DNA from: Flavobacteriaceae bacterium CG_4_10_14_3_um_filter_33_47
GTDB lineage: Bacteria > Bacteroidota > Bacteroidia > Flavobacteriales > Flavobacteriaceae
Length of the DNA stretch: 56,851 bases
NCBI GenBank assembly: GCA_002784145.1
Contig: PFKE01000081.1
Location: 1-56,851 of the forward strand
Direction of reading: 5' to 3'
This document shows, piece after piece, positions 35,714 through 43,603 of this stretch. A program made the translations under genes and the position numbers. Each line of letters begins with the position of its first letter. Position 1 is the stretch's first letter. The notes beneath the pieces are model-generated. The model ran no database searches. It was not told the DNA's origin and saw only the letters and a list, made by a program, of their open reading frames with translations.

Positions 35714-35953
35714 GACTTCCAAAAATCAACAAACATTAGAGTATAACAACCAATATTATTAAAGTTTAGTTACTTGAAATAATTCATTATCTTTTAAAAT
35801 AGAATCTTCAAATTTTGACCTTATAAGCTTTTTTTGAATATATAGGTTGTTTCCAACTTGTTTAATCTGTTTTAATCCTTCTTCTGAAACTATGACAAAC
35901 AAAAAGGGGAAGCCTACAATTAATCTATCAATAAACTAAATAAAAGTATATGA
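35714..35953. other. Gap between ssrA and tRNA-Leu, decayed accessory DNA
   Basis: The 666 bp between ssrA and tRNA-Leu hold no complete gene. Besides the toxin remnant, the minus strand has an open frame at 35759-35935 (58 codons, stop-to-stop, no ATG) with protein-like composition (VIVSEEGLKQIKQVGNNLY, FEDSILKDNELFQVTKL). It looks like the end of a lost gene. I do not recognise the family. No second copy of the tmRNA 3' end (att repeat) is seen here. Confidence 0.45.
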
Positions 35954-35983
35954 TTGAAATTATAAAATTCATTATTATATTTG
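35954..35983 (+). promoter_or_regulatory. Consensus promoter with no gene behind it
   Basis: TTG (35954-35956), 19-nt spacer, TATATTTG (35976-35983). Transcription from about 35990 would meet a terminator at 36067-36097, giving an RNA of roughly 105 nt. It may be an sRNA gene or a promoter left from the decayed island. Confidence 0.45.
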
Positions 35984-36066
35984 TGCCAACGAAATTCAAT
36001 TTTCTTACTAAAGAATACAGTAAAGTTTATAACAAATCAAAACTGGTAATTCACAGATTAGTCTTT

Positions 36067-36097
36067 AAAAAGTTAAGTTTGTATCCTTAACTTTTTT
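36067..36097 (+). terminator. Terminator upstream of tRNA-Leu
   Basis: AAAAAGTTAAG and CTTAACTTTTT form an 11-bp perfect stem with an 8-nt loop and a T tract. The last T is also the first base of the tRNA-Leu -7 box. Confidence 0.7.
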
Positions 36098-36104
36098 ATT
36101 TTTG
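36097..36104 (+). promoter_or_regulatory. -7 box of tRNA-Leu
   Basis: TATTTTTG, a perfect TAnnTTTG, 13 bp before the mature tRNA 5' end. A TTG lies 15 nt upstream (36079-36081), slightly short of the usual spacing. Confidence 0.55.
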
Positions 36105-36117
36105 CAGAATTCTTTTT

Positions 36118-36202
36118 GCGCACGTGGCGGAATTGGTAGACGCGCCAGCTTGAGGGGCTGGTATTCGCTTAGAATGTGGAAGTTCGAGTCTTCTCGTGCG
36201 CA
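36118..36202 (+). tRNA. tRNA-Leu (anticodon GAG)
   Basis: An 85-nt class II tRNA. The acceptor stem GCGCACG/CGTGCGC is perfect with discriminator A. The D arm is GGCGGAATTGGTAGACGC, the anticodon arm is CCAGC-TTGAGGG-GCTGG with anticodon GAG, a long variable arm follows, and the T arm contains GTTCGAGTC. The CCA end is not encoded (CTT follows). It reads CUC/CUU codons. Confidence 0.96.
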
Positions 36203-36256
36203 CTTTTCAAATATAAAATCCATGGATGTTTTTTTAAACTGATTATTTTAATTAAT

Positions 36257-36290
36257 ATTGTTCAACTTTTTTTTATTAATAATGAACAAT
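36257..36290. promoter_or_regulatory. Inverted repeat ATTGTTCA-N18-TGAACAAT over the merR start
   Basis: An 8-bp perfect inverted repeat with an 18-nt spacer. It covers the region just before the start codon of the CarH-like regulator and includes the ATG itself. A weaker repeat of the same half-site and spacing (TGTTTA-N18-TAAACA, 37208-37237) is in front of crtI, which suggests an operator shared by both genes. Confidence 0.4.
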
Positions 36291-37190
36291 TTAAGAACTG
36301 AGTTTAGTATCAAAGATTTAGAAAATCTTAGTGGAATAAAAGCTCACACCATTAGAATTTGGGAAAAACGTTATAATTTATTTCAACCTAAAAGAACCGG
36401 GACCAACATTAGATACTATTCAACAGAAAGCCTTCAAAAAATTTTAAATGTTGCTTTTTTAAACAATAACGGTTATAAAATTTCTAAAATTTCAAGGTTA
36501 AACAATCAAGATATTTCTTCTTTGGTTAAAGAGGTTGCAGCAAAAGATCTTTACAAAGACGATCATAGCATAAGTGCCTTAAAACTTGCCATGTTAACAT
36601 TTGATCAGCATTTGTTTTCTAAGACATACAATGAGTTATTGAGCAAAAAAACATTTAAGGAAATCTTTTATGATGCCTTTTTACCCCTTTTAAATGAAAT
36701 TGGCCTCTTGTGGCAAACAGGTACTATAACTCCCGCACATGAGCACTTTATTTCAACTAGAATAAAACAGAAAATACTATTAAACATCGAGAAAACTCAA
36801 GATAAAGAGAAAAATAATTGCAAAAAAACATTTGTGTTTTTTCTTCCAGAAAATGAGATCCATGACATTGGCCTTCTTTTTATTAATTATAAATTGATAA
36901 ACAGAGGTTACGAAACCCTATTTTTAGGACAAAGCATTCCAACGGACAACTTAAAAGATTTATTGAAGTTTTATAACGAAATTATCTTTATTTCGTATTT
37001 TACTGTAAAGCCCGATAAAGAGCATCTCACTAATTACCTTGAAGATTTTTATCAAAAACTTTTAAAAGACAAACCAAATGAACTTTGGATTTTGGGATAT
37101 ATGTTGGAACATTTAGACTATGATAATATTCCAGAGAAAATAATTCCTTTTTTAAGTATTGAAAAATTAGTTAATAAATTACAAAATTAA
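36282..37190 (+). CDS. MerR-family regulator with B12-binding domain, CarH/LitR-like
   Basis: A 302-residue regulator. Residues 8-75 form a MerR winged helix (SIKDLENLSGIKAHTIRIWE, IRYYSTE). A helical bundle follows with W144-x9-E154-H155 (WQTGTITPAHEH), the motif that holds the adenosyl side of adenosylcobalamin in CarH. A cobalamin domain has E-x-H-D-x-G (EIHDIG, His194), the axial-ligand motif. In CarH, dark AdoCbl-bound tetramers repress carotenoid genes and light breaks them. The carotenoid genes start 48 bp downstream on the same strand, so a light/B12-controlled repressor is a well-supported inference. ATG 36282 is chosen over 36258 because it starts at the usual place before the HTH. 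Confidence 0.85.
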   Translation: MNNLRTEFSIKDLENLSGIKAHTIRIWEKRYNLFQPKRTGTNIRYYSTESLQKILNVAFLNNNGYKISKISRLNNQDISSLVKEVAAKDLYKDDHSISALKLAMLTFDQHLFSKTYNELLSKKTFKEIFYDAFLPLLNEIGLLWQTGTITPAHEHFISTRIKQKILLNIEKTQDKEKNNCKKTFVFFLPENEIHDIGLLFINYKLINRGYETLFLGQSIPTDNLKDLLKFYNEIIFISYFTVKPDKEHLTNYLEDFYQKLLKDKPNELWILGYMLEHLDYDNIPEKIIPFLSIEKLVNKLQN

Positions 37191-37207
37191 GTTAAATATC
37201 ATTATTT

Positions 37208-37237
37208 TGTTTAGCTTTTTTATACTTTTGTTAAACA
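37208..37237 (+). promoter_or_regulatory. crtI promoter with inverted repeat
   Basis: TACTTTTG (37223-37230) is a perfect -7 box, 8 bp before the crtI ATG. It lies inside the inverted repeat TGTTTA-N18-TAAACA. TTTTGTT also recurs as a direct repeat 21 bp apart. A MerR-type repressor bound here would cover the promoter. The leader would be very short, so the main transcript may start elsewhere. Confidence 0.4.
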
Positions 37238-37238
37238 T

Positions 37239-38699
37239 ATGAAACTATCAATTATTGGTTCTGGATTTTCGTCATTAGCTGCAGCTTGTTATCTAGCAAA
37301 GAGTGGCTATGAGGTTACTATTTTTGAAAAAAACAAAACCATTGGTGGTCGTGCAAGACAATTGATAAAAGAGGGTTTTACTTTTGACATTGGCCCAACC
37401 TGGTACTGGATGCCAGATGTTTTTGAGCGTTTTTTTTCAGATTTTAATAAGCAACCATCAGATTATTACGCGTTGGAAAAATTAAATCCAGCCTACAGCG
37501 TTTATTTTGGCGTTAATGATTACATCACCATTGAAGATACCCTAGAGAAAATTATTTTGGCTTTTGAGAAAGAAGAAAAAGGTTCTTCTGTAAAGCTCAA
37601 AAAATTTATAAACAATGCCAAAAACAATTATGATATTGCTATTAAAGATCTGGTTTACAATCCCGGCGTTTCTCCTTTAGAATTAATAACATTTCAAACA
37701 GCAAAAAAAATAAATCAATTCTTCAGCAACATTAAAAGAGATGTTAGAAAAGAATTTAAAAATGATAGACTGGTAAAAATTCTAGAATTTCCTGTGCTGT
37801 TTTTAGGCGCCAAACCAAGTGATACACCTTCTTTTTATAGTTTTATGAATTATGCCGATTTTGGTCTTGGAACCTTTCATCCAAAAAAAGGCATGTATCA
37901 AGTTATCTTGGCCATAGAATCTTTAGCTAAAGAACTTGGTGTTAAAATAAAAACCGAGAGTCCAATTGAAAAAATAATGGTTGAAAACGGTCAAGCTAAA
38001 GGAATTGTTTCAAATGGAAAAACCTACTTGAGCGATGTGGTTTTAAGCGGAGCCGATTATCATCATACTGAAACCTTATTAGACAAACCATACAGACAAT
38101 ACTCAGAAAATTATTGGAGTAAAAAAACATTCGCTCCTTCTTCTCTCCTGTTTTATGTAGGTTTTGATAAAAAATTGATAAATGTAAATCACCACACACT
38201 TTTTTTTGATGTGGATTTTGATAAACACGCTGAAGCCATTTATGATACTGCAAAATGGCCTGAAAACCCTTTATTTTATGCTAGTTTTCCTAGCAAAACA
38301 GATATGAATTCTGCGCCAGAAGGTAAAGAAGCTGGTATTTTTTTAATTCCACTCGCTCCTGGATTAGAAGACACACCTGTATTAAGAGATATTTATTTTG
38401 AAAAAATAATGACACGTTTTGAAAGATTAACATCTCAAAACATAAAAAAGCATATCATATTTAGGGAGTCATTTTGTGTTAATGATTTTGTAAATGATTA
38501 CAATTCGTATAAAGGCAATGCTTATGGAATGGCAAACACGTTAACACAAACAGCATTCTTAAGACCTAAATTAAAAAGCAAAAAAATTAAAAATTTATTT
38601 TTTACGGGTCAATTAACGGTTCCAGGACCAGGCGTTCCTCCGGCTTTGATTTCAGGCAAACTAGTGTCAGAATTAATAACCAAACATCACCTTATATAA
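37239..38699 (+). CDS. crtI: Phytoene desaturase
   Basis: FAD-dependent enzyme that turns phytoene into lycopene (four desaturations in most bacterial forms). 486 residues. The N-terminal dinucleotide fold is IIGSGFSSLAAACYLAKSGY with E31-type acidic end (VTIFEKN) and GGRARQ; the substrate region is FDIGPTWYWMPDVFERFF. The C-terminal FAD motif is FFTGQLTVPGPGVPPALISG, a signature of bacterial CrtI. It is the first structural gene of the crtI-B-Z-Y cluster and lies 2 bp before crtB. It is membrane-associated. Confidence 0.96.
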   Translation: MKLSIIGSGFSSLAAACYLAKSGYEVTIFEKNKTIGGRARQLIKEGFTFDIGPTWYWMPDVFERFFSDFNKQPSDYYALEKLNPAYSVYFGVNDYITIEDTLEKIILAFEKEEKGSSVKLKKFINNAKNNYDIAIKDLVYNPGVSPLELITFQTAKKINQFFSNIKRDVRKEFKNDRLVKILEFPVLFLGAKPSDTPSFYSFMNYADFGLGTFHPKKGMYQVILAIESLAKELGVKIKTESPIEKIMVENGQAKGIVSNGKTYLSDVVLSGADYHHTETLLDKPYRQYSENYWSKKTFAPSSLLFYVGFDKKLINVNHHTLFFDVDFDKHAEAIYDTAKWPENPLFYASFPSKTDMNSAPEGKEAGIFLIPLAPGLEDTPVLRDIYFEKIMTRFERLTSQNIKKHIIFRESFCVNDFVNDYNSYKGNAYGMANTLTQTAFLRPKLKSKKIKNLFFTGQLTVPGPGVPPALISGKLVSELITKHHLI

Positions 38700-38701
38700 A
38701 C

Positions 38702-39541
38702 ATGAAGACATTATTTGATACCGTTTCATACCATTGCAGTAAGGTTGTTACAAAATCTTATAGCACATCGTTTTCATTAGCAACTAAAATGTTAGCTAAA
38801 CCCATTAGAAATGATATTTATAATATTTATGGCTTTGTTAGATTTGCCGATGAAATTGTTGACTCTTTTCATGATTATGATAAAACGACACTTTTTGATA
38901 ATTTCTCCAGAGATTTGGAAGATGGCTTACTGCATAAAATTAGTTTGAATCCTATTCTAAATTCTTTTCAACATACCTATCATAAATATGGAATTGAAAA
39001 ACATTTAGTAGACTCTTTTATGGAAAGTATGTGTTTAGATTTGCATAAATCAAACTATTTAACTCACGAGGAGTTTAAAAAATATATTTATGGTTCGGCA
39101 GATGTGGTTGGCCTCATGTGTTTAAAGGTTTTTGTTAAAGGAGATAATGAAAAATATAATGAATTAAAAGATTCTGCTATGTCATTGGGTTCTGCTTTTC
39201 AAAAAGTAAATTTCCTTAGAGATTTAAAAGCAGATCATGAAGGCTTAGACCGAAGTTACTTTCCAAATGCTGATTTGAATAATCTTGACGAGATGGCAAA
39301 ATTAGATATCATACAGGATATTGAGCAAGATTTTGCAAAAGGTCTTCAAGGAATAAAAATGCTGCCTATTGAGGCAAAATTTGGTGTTTTTATGGCCTAC
39401 AGATATTACAACCAATTATTAAAAAAATTAAAGAAAACACCGGCTTTACAAATAAAACAAGCAAGAATACGCGTTTCAAATCATAAAAAAATAGAGCTCT
39501 TAATGCGTAGTTATGTAAAATATCAATTAAATTTAATGTAA
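38702..39541 (+). CDS. crtB: Phytoene synthase
   Basis: Condenses two geranylgeranyl diphosphates to phytoene. 279 residues of the squalene/phytoene synthase fold. The two aspartate-rich motifs are DEIVDSF (first, about residue 51) and LRDLKADHEGLDRSYFP (second). YIYGSADVVGLMC and ALQIKQARIRVSNHKK also match. It follows crtI by 2 bp and precedes crtZ by 9 bp. The GGPP synthase gene is not in the window. Confidence 0.96.
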   Translation: MKTLFDTVSYHCSKVVTKSYSTSFSLATKMLAKPIRNDIYNIYGFVRFADEIVDSFHDYDKTTLFDNFSRDLEDGLLHKISLNPILNSFQHTYHKYGIEKHLVDSFMESMCLDLHKSNYLTHEEFKKYIYGSADVVGLMCLKVFVKGDNEKYNELKDSAMSLGSAFQKVNFLRDLKADHEGLDRSYFPNADLNNLDEMAKLDIIQDIEQDFAKGLQGIKMLPIEAKFGVFMAYRYYNQLLKKLKKTPALQIKQARIRVSNHKKIELLMRSYVKYQLNLM

Positions 39542-39550
39542 ATTTATAGC

Positions 39551-40000
39551 ATGCAAACTATTTATTGGATCTTAGTATTTATTACCGTTTTCTGCATTAT
39601 GGAATTTATGGCTTGGTTTACTCATAAATACATTATGCATGGTTTTTTATGGAGTTTACATAAAGATCATCACAAAAAAGATCATGATAGCTGGTTTGAG
39701 CGTAATGACGCGTTTTTTATTTTTTACGCCATAGTAAGTATGACCTGCTTCTATTTGTGGAGCTACGAAAACATATGGTATTGTTTACCAATAGGTTTAG
39801 GCATCATGGCTTATGGGGCAGCCTATTTTCTTGTTCATGACATCTTTATTCATCAACGTTTTAAATTATTCAGAAATGCCAATGGCTGGTATGCTAAAGG
39901 TGTAAGACGCGCTCATAAAATTCATCACAAACATTTAGGAAAAGAACATGGTGAGTGCTTTGGAATGCTATTTGTTCCTTTTAAATACTTCAAACAATAA
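39551..40000 (+). CDS. crtZ: Beta-carotene hydroxylase, CrtZ type
   Basis: A 149-residue membrane non-heme di-iron hydroxylase that puts 3-hydroxyl groups on beta-carotene rings, giving zeaxanthin. The His motifs are HKYIMH, HKDHHKKDHDSW, HDIFIHQRF and RRAHKIHHKHLGKEHGECFGML, as in bacterial CrtZ. Four hydrophobic helices are seen. It is between crtB and crtY with short gaps, in one operon. Confidence 0.95.
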   Translation: MQTIYWILVFITVFCIMEFMAWFTHKYIMHGFLWSLHKDHHKKDHDSWFERNDAFFIFYAIVSMTCFYLWSYENIWYCLPIGLGIMAYGAAYFLVHDIFIHQRFKLFRNANGWYAKGVRRAHKIHHKHLGKEHGECFGMLFVPFKYFKQ

Positions 40001-40014
40001 TTACCGTCTAATAA

Positions 40015-41166
40015 ATGCTTTCAACGAATCATTTCGATTATATTATTATTGGAAATGGTTTAGCTGGATTACAATTGGCCTTAGAATTATCAAAAGATTC
40101 ATTTTTTGACGACAAACAAATCGCTTTAATTGATACATCCAAAAAAGACATCAATGATAAAACTTGGTGTTTTTGGGAAAAAGGCTCTGGAAAATGGGAT
40201 CATATAATCTATAAATCTTGGAAGGGTTCAAATTTCTATTCGTCTAAAAAATCTTTAAGCTTAAATTTAGAGCCTTATACCTATAAAATGATAAGGTCTT
40301 TAGATTTTTACAATCATGCTAAAACCATTCTATCAAAAAAAAATAATTTCAACTTTATCAATGAACATGTGTTAAGTGTTGAAGAACGTGATACCGTTTT
40401 TATTAAAACAGACTCTAAATCATATCATGCAAATCATGTTTTTGATAGTAGAATTAACGACTCTTTTTTTAATAAAAACAACAACTACACTATTATAAAC
40501 CAGCATTTTAAAGGCTGGATTATAGAAACTGAAAAAGACACTTTCAACACAGATTCTTTTACCATGATGGATTACCGTTTAAAAGATGGAAACCAAACAA
40601 CCTTTACCTATGTACTTCCTTTTACTTCAAAAAAAACACTTGTCGAGTTTACCTATTTTACAAAACACACGGTTGAGGACAATATATATGACAGCTTCCT
40701 GAACCACTATATTTCAGACATTTTAAAAATCGATACGTATCATATTTTAGAGGTTGAAACGGGCAATATCCCAATGACCAATTTTCCTTTTTCAAAAGAT
40801 TCTTCAAAAGGTATTACAAAAATTGGAACTGCTGGTGGTTGGGTTAAAGGCTCAACAGGTTATTCTTTTAAGCATACCGAAAAAAAAGTTTCAAAAATAG
40901 TAGAAAACTTAAAAAAAAATAGAATGCCATCAAAAGGGTTTACTAACAAGAAATATCAAATATATGATGCTGTTTTTCTTAAAGTTTTAGCGGATGAAAA
41001 CAAAAAAGGAGAATGGATTTTTGAACAATTTTATTCTAAGAACGATATTAAAACCATGTTTAGGTTTTTAGACGAAGAATCTTCATTTTATGAAGAAGTA
41101 AAAATCATGAAATCTTTATTTTCTTGGTCTTTTATAAAGGCCTTTTTCAAGACTTTATTCTTTTAA
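40015..41166 (+). CDS. crtY: Lycopene beta-cyclase, CrtY type
   Basis: Cyclises both ends of lycopene to beta-carotene. 383 residues. The FAD/NAD motif is IIIGNGLAGLQLALEL; NDKTWCFWE is the CrtY hallmark; MMDYRL, FPFSKDSSKGITKIGTAGGWVKGSTGYSF-type text is the conserved C-terminal half (residues about 260-290). With CrtI, CrtB and CrtZ it completes the route from GGPP to zeaxanthin. It ends convergent with the TlpA gene, overlapping it by 12 bp, so antisense effects between the two 3' ends are possible. Confidence 0.95.
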   Translation: MLSTNHFDYIIIGNGLAGLQLALELSKDSFFDDKQIALIDTSKKDINDKTWCFWEKGSGKWDHIIYKSWKGSNFYSSKKSLSLNLEPYTYKMIRSLDFYNHAKTILSKKNNFNFINEHVLSVEERDTVFIKTDSKSYHANHVFDSRINDSFFNKNNNYTIINQHFKGWIIETEKDTFNTDSFTMMDYRLKDGNQTTFTYVLPFTSKKTLVEFTYFTKHTVEDNIYDSFLNHYISDILKIDTYHILEVETGNIPMTNFPFSKDSSKGITKIGTAGGWVKGSTGYSFKHTEKKVSKIVENLKKNRMPSKGFTNKKYQIYDAVFLKVLADENKKGEWIFEQFYSKNDIKTMFRFLDEESSFYEEVKIMKSLFSWSFIKAFFKTLFF

Positions 41167-41718
41167 CAACGCATCAATGGTGGCTCTCACTTTATCACTA
41201 TTCCAATTGGCAGCTCCTTCTTCATCAATGATAATATTACCAGATGTATCAATTAGAAACGTCCTTGGAATGGATGACACTTTGAATAAACCAGAATCGT
41301 TTTTTATGGGTCTAAACACCTTAAATGTATAATCGTTTTTCTCTAAAAAAGAATTGATTTCTAGATAGTTATCTGAGGTAACAAATAAAAAAACAACCTT
41401 ATTTTGGTAATCATTATAAAGTTTTTGCATACTAGGCATTTCTGCAATACAAGGCGGACACCATGTTGCCCAAAAATTTATTAGAACCACTTTTCCTTTA
41501 GCGCTTTCAAAGTCAAAAAACTGTTCGTTTTCATCTTTTAGCTTCCAATCATAGCTTTTTAAAGCCTTTGCTTTTTCACTTGTTTGAACTGAAGGGCTTA
41601 TTAAAGCCATGCCTTTATTTAAAAAGACTTGAATGGGCTTTCGGGTTTGTGGAATGATTAAAATAAGAATAACCAATATAAAAAAAAGATTGCTTATTTG
41701 TGATTTTGTAAATTTCAT
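41155..41718 (-). CDS. TlpA-family thioredoxin-like protein
   Basis: Membrane-anchored thiol-disulfide protein, 187 residues. One N-terminal helix (NLFFILVILILIIPQ) anchors it with the thioredoxin domain in the periplasm. The active site is WATWCPPCIAEMPS (CPPC, about residue 85), and the cis-Pro loop is VSSIPRTFLID. Such proteins reduce apo-cytochromes or other periplasmic thiols. Start ATG 41718 is chosen over 41736 because a perfect minus -7 box (TAACTTTG, 41734-41741) would otherwise lie inside the coding region. Confidence 0.92.
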   Translation of the reverse strand: MKFTKSQISNLFFILVILILIIPQTRKPIQVFLNKGMALISPSVQTSEKAKALKSYDWKLKDENEQFFDFESAKGKVVLINFWATWCPPCIAEMPSMQKLYNDYQNKVVFLFVTSDNYLEINSFLEKNDYTFKVFRPIKNDSGLFKVSSIPRTFLIDTSGNIIIDEEGAANWNSDKVRATIDALLKE

Positions 41719-41733
41719 AAAAAATAATTCATT

Positions 41734-41741
41734 CAAAGTTA
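41734..41741 (-). promoter_or_regulatory. -7 box of the TlpA gene
   Basis: Plus-strand CAAAGTTA reads TAACTTTG on the minus strand. It lies 15 bp before ATG 41718 and decides the start codon. Confidence 0.5.
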
Positions 41742-41784
41742 AGTCTTTATTTTAGACTATTTCTCATCAGTTTCTAAAAACAAA

Positions 41785-41850
41785 ATTATCGCAAATTCAC
41801 AAATTATTTGTTTCAAGTCCCATACTTTTAATTTGCAAATTCGCGGTAAA
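41785..41850. repeat. Imperfect inverted repeat between tlpA-like and DUF5606 genes
   Basis: CGCAAATTCACAAATTA and TAATTTGCAAATTCGCG are inverted copies with 14 of 17 positions matching, about 22 nt apart. The similarity extends a few bases outward. It is followed by GTGAATTCGTGGC, a fragment also seen in related form near 50820. It could be a degenerate dispersed repeat. No coding function is seen. Confidence 0.45.
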
Positions 41851-41902
41851 ATTAATCATCATAATATAAAAATATGTGAATTCGTGGCAAAAAAAGCATT
41901 AA

Positions 41903-41931
41903 AAAAAACCCTCTGAATTTAGAAGGTTTTT
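41903..41931 (-). terminator. Terminator of the DUF5606 gene
   Basis: On the minus strand AAAACCTTCT and AGAGGGTTTT form a stem with one mismatch around a 6-nt loop, followed by a T-rich run. It is 15 bp after the stop codon. Confidence 0.7.
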
Positions 41932-41945
41932 AATGGAATATAAAT

Positions 41946-42371
41946 CTATTCTTCTTCGTCTTGTTTTTTGTCTGCCCCATCATTTAATTCGGGTAGCAAA
42001 TTATGTTTTTGTAACAGATTATACCATTGGATAACTTTTTTAATATCACTGACATACACTCTGTCTTCATCATAATCTGGTAATACTTCAAAGAAATATT
42101 CTTCTAATTTATCTTTGCTCTCTTTTGAAGTTACACGAGTTGGTTGGCCGTTTTCTTTTTCTTTAATTTTTAAGAAAACCTGTTTTAAAGGCAGTTCTTC
42201 ATTTAACGTATAAATGGCAATTTCGCTTAATACACTAACATTTTGCTGAATGCTTACAGACAATTTTTTATGGTCTATTAATGATTCGGCAATAAAACCA
42301 GCACGTGTTTGAGTGACCAATTTAAATAAACCTGGTTTTCCAGCAATAGCTATAATTTTTTCTAAGCTCAT
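41946..42371 (-). CDS. DUF5606 domain-containing protein
   Basis: A 141-residue cytoplasmic protein of the Bacteroidota family DUF5606. The conserved start is LEKIIAIAGKPGLFKLVTQTRAGFIAESL; DYDEDRVYVSDIKKVIQWYNLL is the second conserved block; the tail is acidic (KKQDEEE). The function is unknown; the N-terminal part resembles small beta-barrel domains. It is next to def and ruvX on the same strand, a common flavobacterial arrangement. A near-consensus -7 box is seen at about 42389-42396 (minus). Confidence 0.88.
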   Translation of the reverse strand: MSLEKIIAIAGKPGLFKLVTQTRAGFIAESLIDHKKLSVSIQQNVSVLSEIAIYTLNEELPLKQVFLKIKEKENGQPTRVTSKESKDKLEEYFFEVLPDYDEDRVYVSDIKKVIQWYNLLQKHNLLPELNDGADKKQDEEE

Positions 42372-42424
42372 AAATTATTTTTAAAAGGGGCAAATATCAC
42401 TTGTTTGTTAGTGTTTTGCAAGTA

Positions 42425-43015
42425 TTATCGTTTCTTTTTTTGATCTGGAAAACGCATTCTGTATTCAACATTTATGTTTCCCTTTGATATATTGGCTAGT
42501 CTTCCTTTAATTAAACGTTTTTTTAAAGCAGACAGTTTATCTGTGAATAAAATGCCTTCAATATGATCGTACTCATGTTGTATAACTCTTGCCACTAAAC
42601 CTTCATAGTCTTCAACATGCTTGTTAAAATTTTCATCTTCATATTCAATGGTCAATTTAGGCTTCCTAAAAACATCTTCTCTAATATCGGGAATACTTAA
42701 ACAACCTTCATTAAAAGCCCAGACATCACCTTGTTCATTGGTAATTTTGGCATTGATAAAAACACGTTTAAAATCTTTTAAAGCAGTACGCTCTTCAAGC
42801 GTTAAGTCATCATCCTCAGAAAAAGGAGTCGTGTCAATAATAAACAAACGTATAGGCAATCCTATTTGTGGTGCCGCTAAACCAACCCCAAAGGCATTAT
42901 ACATGGTTTCAAACATGTTTTCAATAAGCGTATCAAGATTTGGATACTCTTTAGTTATTGGAGTTCCCATTTTTTTTAAAACGGGGTCACCATAGGCTAC
43001 AATAGGTAAAATCAT
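42425..43015 (-). CDS. def: Peptide deformylase
   Basis: Removes the formyl group from nascent N-terminal methionine. 196 residues. Motif 1 is GVGLAAPQIG, motif 2 is EGCLSIPD (metal Cys) and motif 3 is QHEYDHIEG (two metal His and catalytic Glu). The C-terminal extension (LSALKKRLIKGRL, MRFPDQKKKR) is of the Bacteroidota type. The promoter is at 43039-43072 on the minus strand. Confidence 0.97.
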   Translation of the reverse strand: MILPIVAYGDPVLKKMGTPITKEYPNLDTLIENMFETMYNAFGVGLAAPQIGLPIRLFIIDTTPFSEDDDLTLEERTALKDFKRVFINAKITNEQGDVWAFNEGCLSIPDIREDVFRKPKLTIEYEDENFNKHVEDYEGLVARVIQHEYDHIEGILFTDKLSALKKRLIKGRLANISKGNINVEYRMRFPDQKKKR

Positions 43016-43038
43016 GGTTGTTTTTTGAAAATTTTATG

Positions 43039-43072
43039 CAAAAATACAACACTTACTATTTATCACACACAA
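43039..43072 (-). promoter_or_regulatory. Promoter of def
   Basis: Minus-strand TTG (plus CAA 43070-43072), 23-nt spacer, TATTTTTG (plus CAAAAATA 43039-43046). It starts 24 bp before the def ATG. Confidence 0.55.
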
Positions 43073-43094
43073 TTAAAGAAAAAAACTAAGGGTG

Positions 43095-43514
43095 TTAATA
43101 GTCTTTTTTAGAATATAAATAGCTTTGAAGAATTAAGGTAGCGCTTATTTCATCAACTAAAGCCTTATTTTTTCGTTGCTTTTTTTTCAATCCACTGTCA
43201 ATCATGGTTTGAAATGCCATTTTTGAAGTAAAACGCTCATCAACACGCTTAATTGGAATAATCGGAAATGTTTTTTCTAAAATGGTCATGAAAGATCTAA
43301 TGTGCAGTTCACTTTCAGATGGCGTATTATCCATTTGTTTAGGTTCGCCAATTAAGAATAGCTCTACCAGTTCTTTTTTGGTATAATCTTGCAGAAAACC
43401 AATTAATTCTTTGGTATTAACGGTGGTTAACCCAGACGCAATAATTTGCAACTCGTCTGTTACAGCTATTCCTGTTCTCTTTAAACCATAATCAATGGCT
43501 AGTATTCTAGGCAT
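43095..43514 (-). CDS. ruvX: Putative pre-16S rRNA nuclease / Holliday junction resolvase-like YqgF
   Basis: RNase H-fold protein of 139 residues. ILAIDYGLKRTGIAVTD holds the first catalytic Asp, FLIGEPKQMDNTPSE the middle motif, and RVDERFTSKMA the Glu motif, with a final acidic residue in ALVDEISATLILQSYL. In E. coli the protein trims the 5' end of 16S rRNA. It follows a minus -7 box TATTTTTG (43529-43536) and lies upstream of def with a 79-bp gap. Confidence 0.93.
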   Translation of the reverse strand: MPRILAIDYGLKRTGIAVTDELQIIASGLTTVNTKELIGFLQDYTKKELVELFLIGEPKQMDNTPSESELHIRSFMTILEKTFPIIPIKRVDERFTSKMAFQTMIDSGLKKKQRKNKALVDEISATLILQSYLYSKKDY

Positions 43515-43543
43515 AAGGTAATTTTATACAAAAATAAACAAAA

Positions 43544-43575
43544 AAAAGAGGTTGCCCGTATGAACAACCTCTTTT
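43544..43575 (-). terminator. Terminator of the small secreted protein gene
   Basis: AAAAGAGGTTG and CAACCTCTTTT form an 11-bp perfect stem with a 10-nt loop; on the minus strand the stem runs into TTTTTTTTG. It is 29 bp after the stop codon, and the ruvX -7 box is directly behind it. Confidence 0.85.
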
Positions 43576-43603
43576 CAAACTTTATAGATATGAACTTTAA
43601 TGA

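Noticed and set aside
35452-36117. Intact integrative element between ssrA and tRNA-Leu
   Set aside because: No integrase, no second tmRNA 3' end repeat and no complete gene; only remnants are supported.
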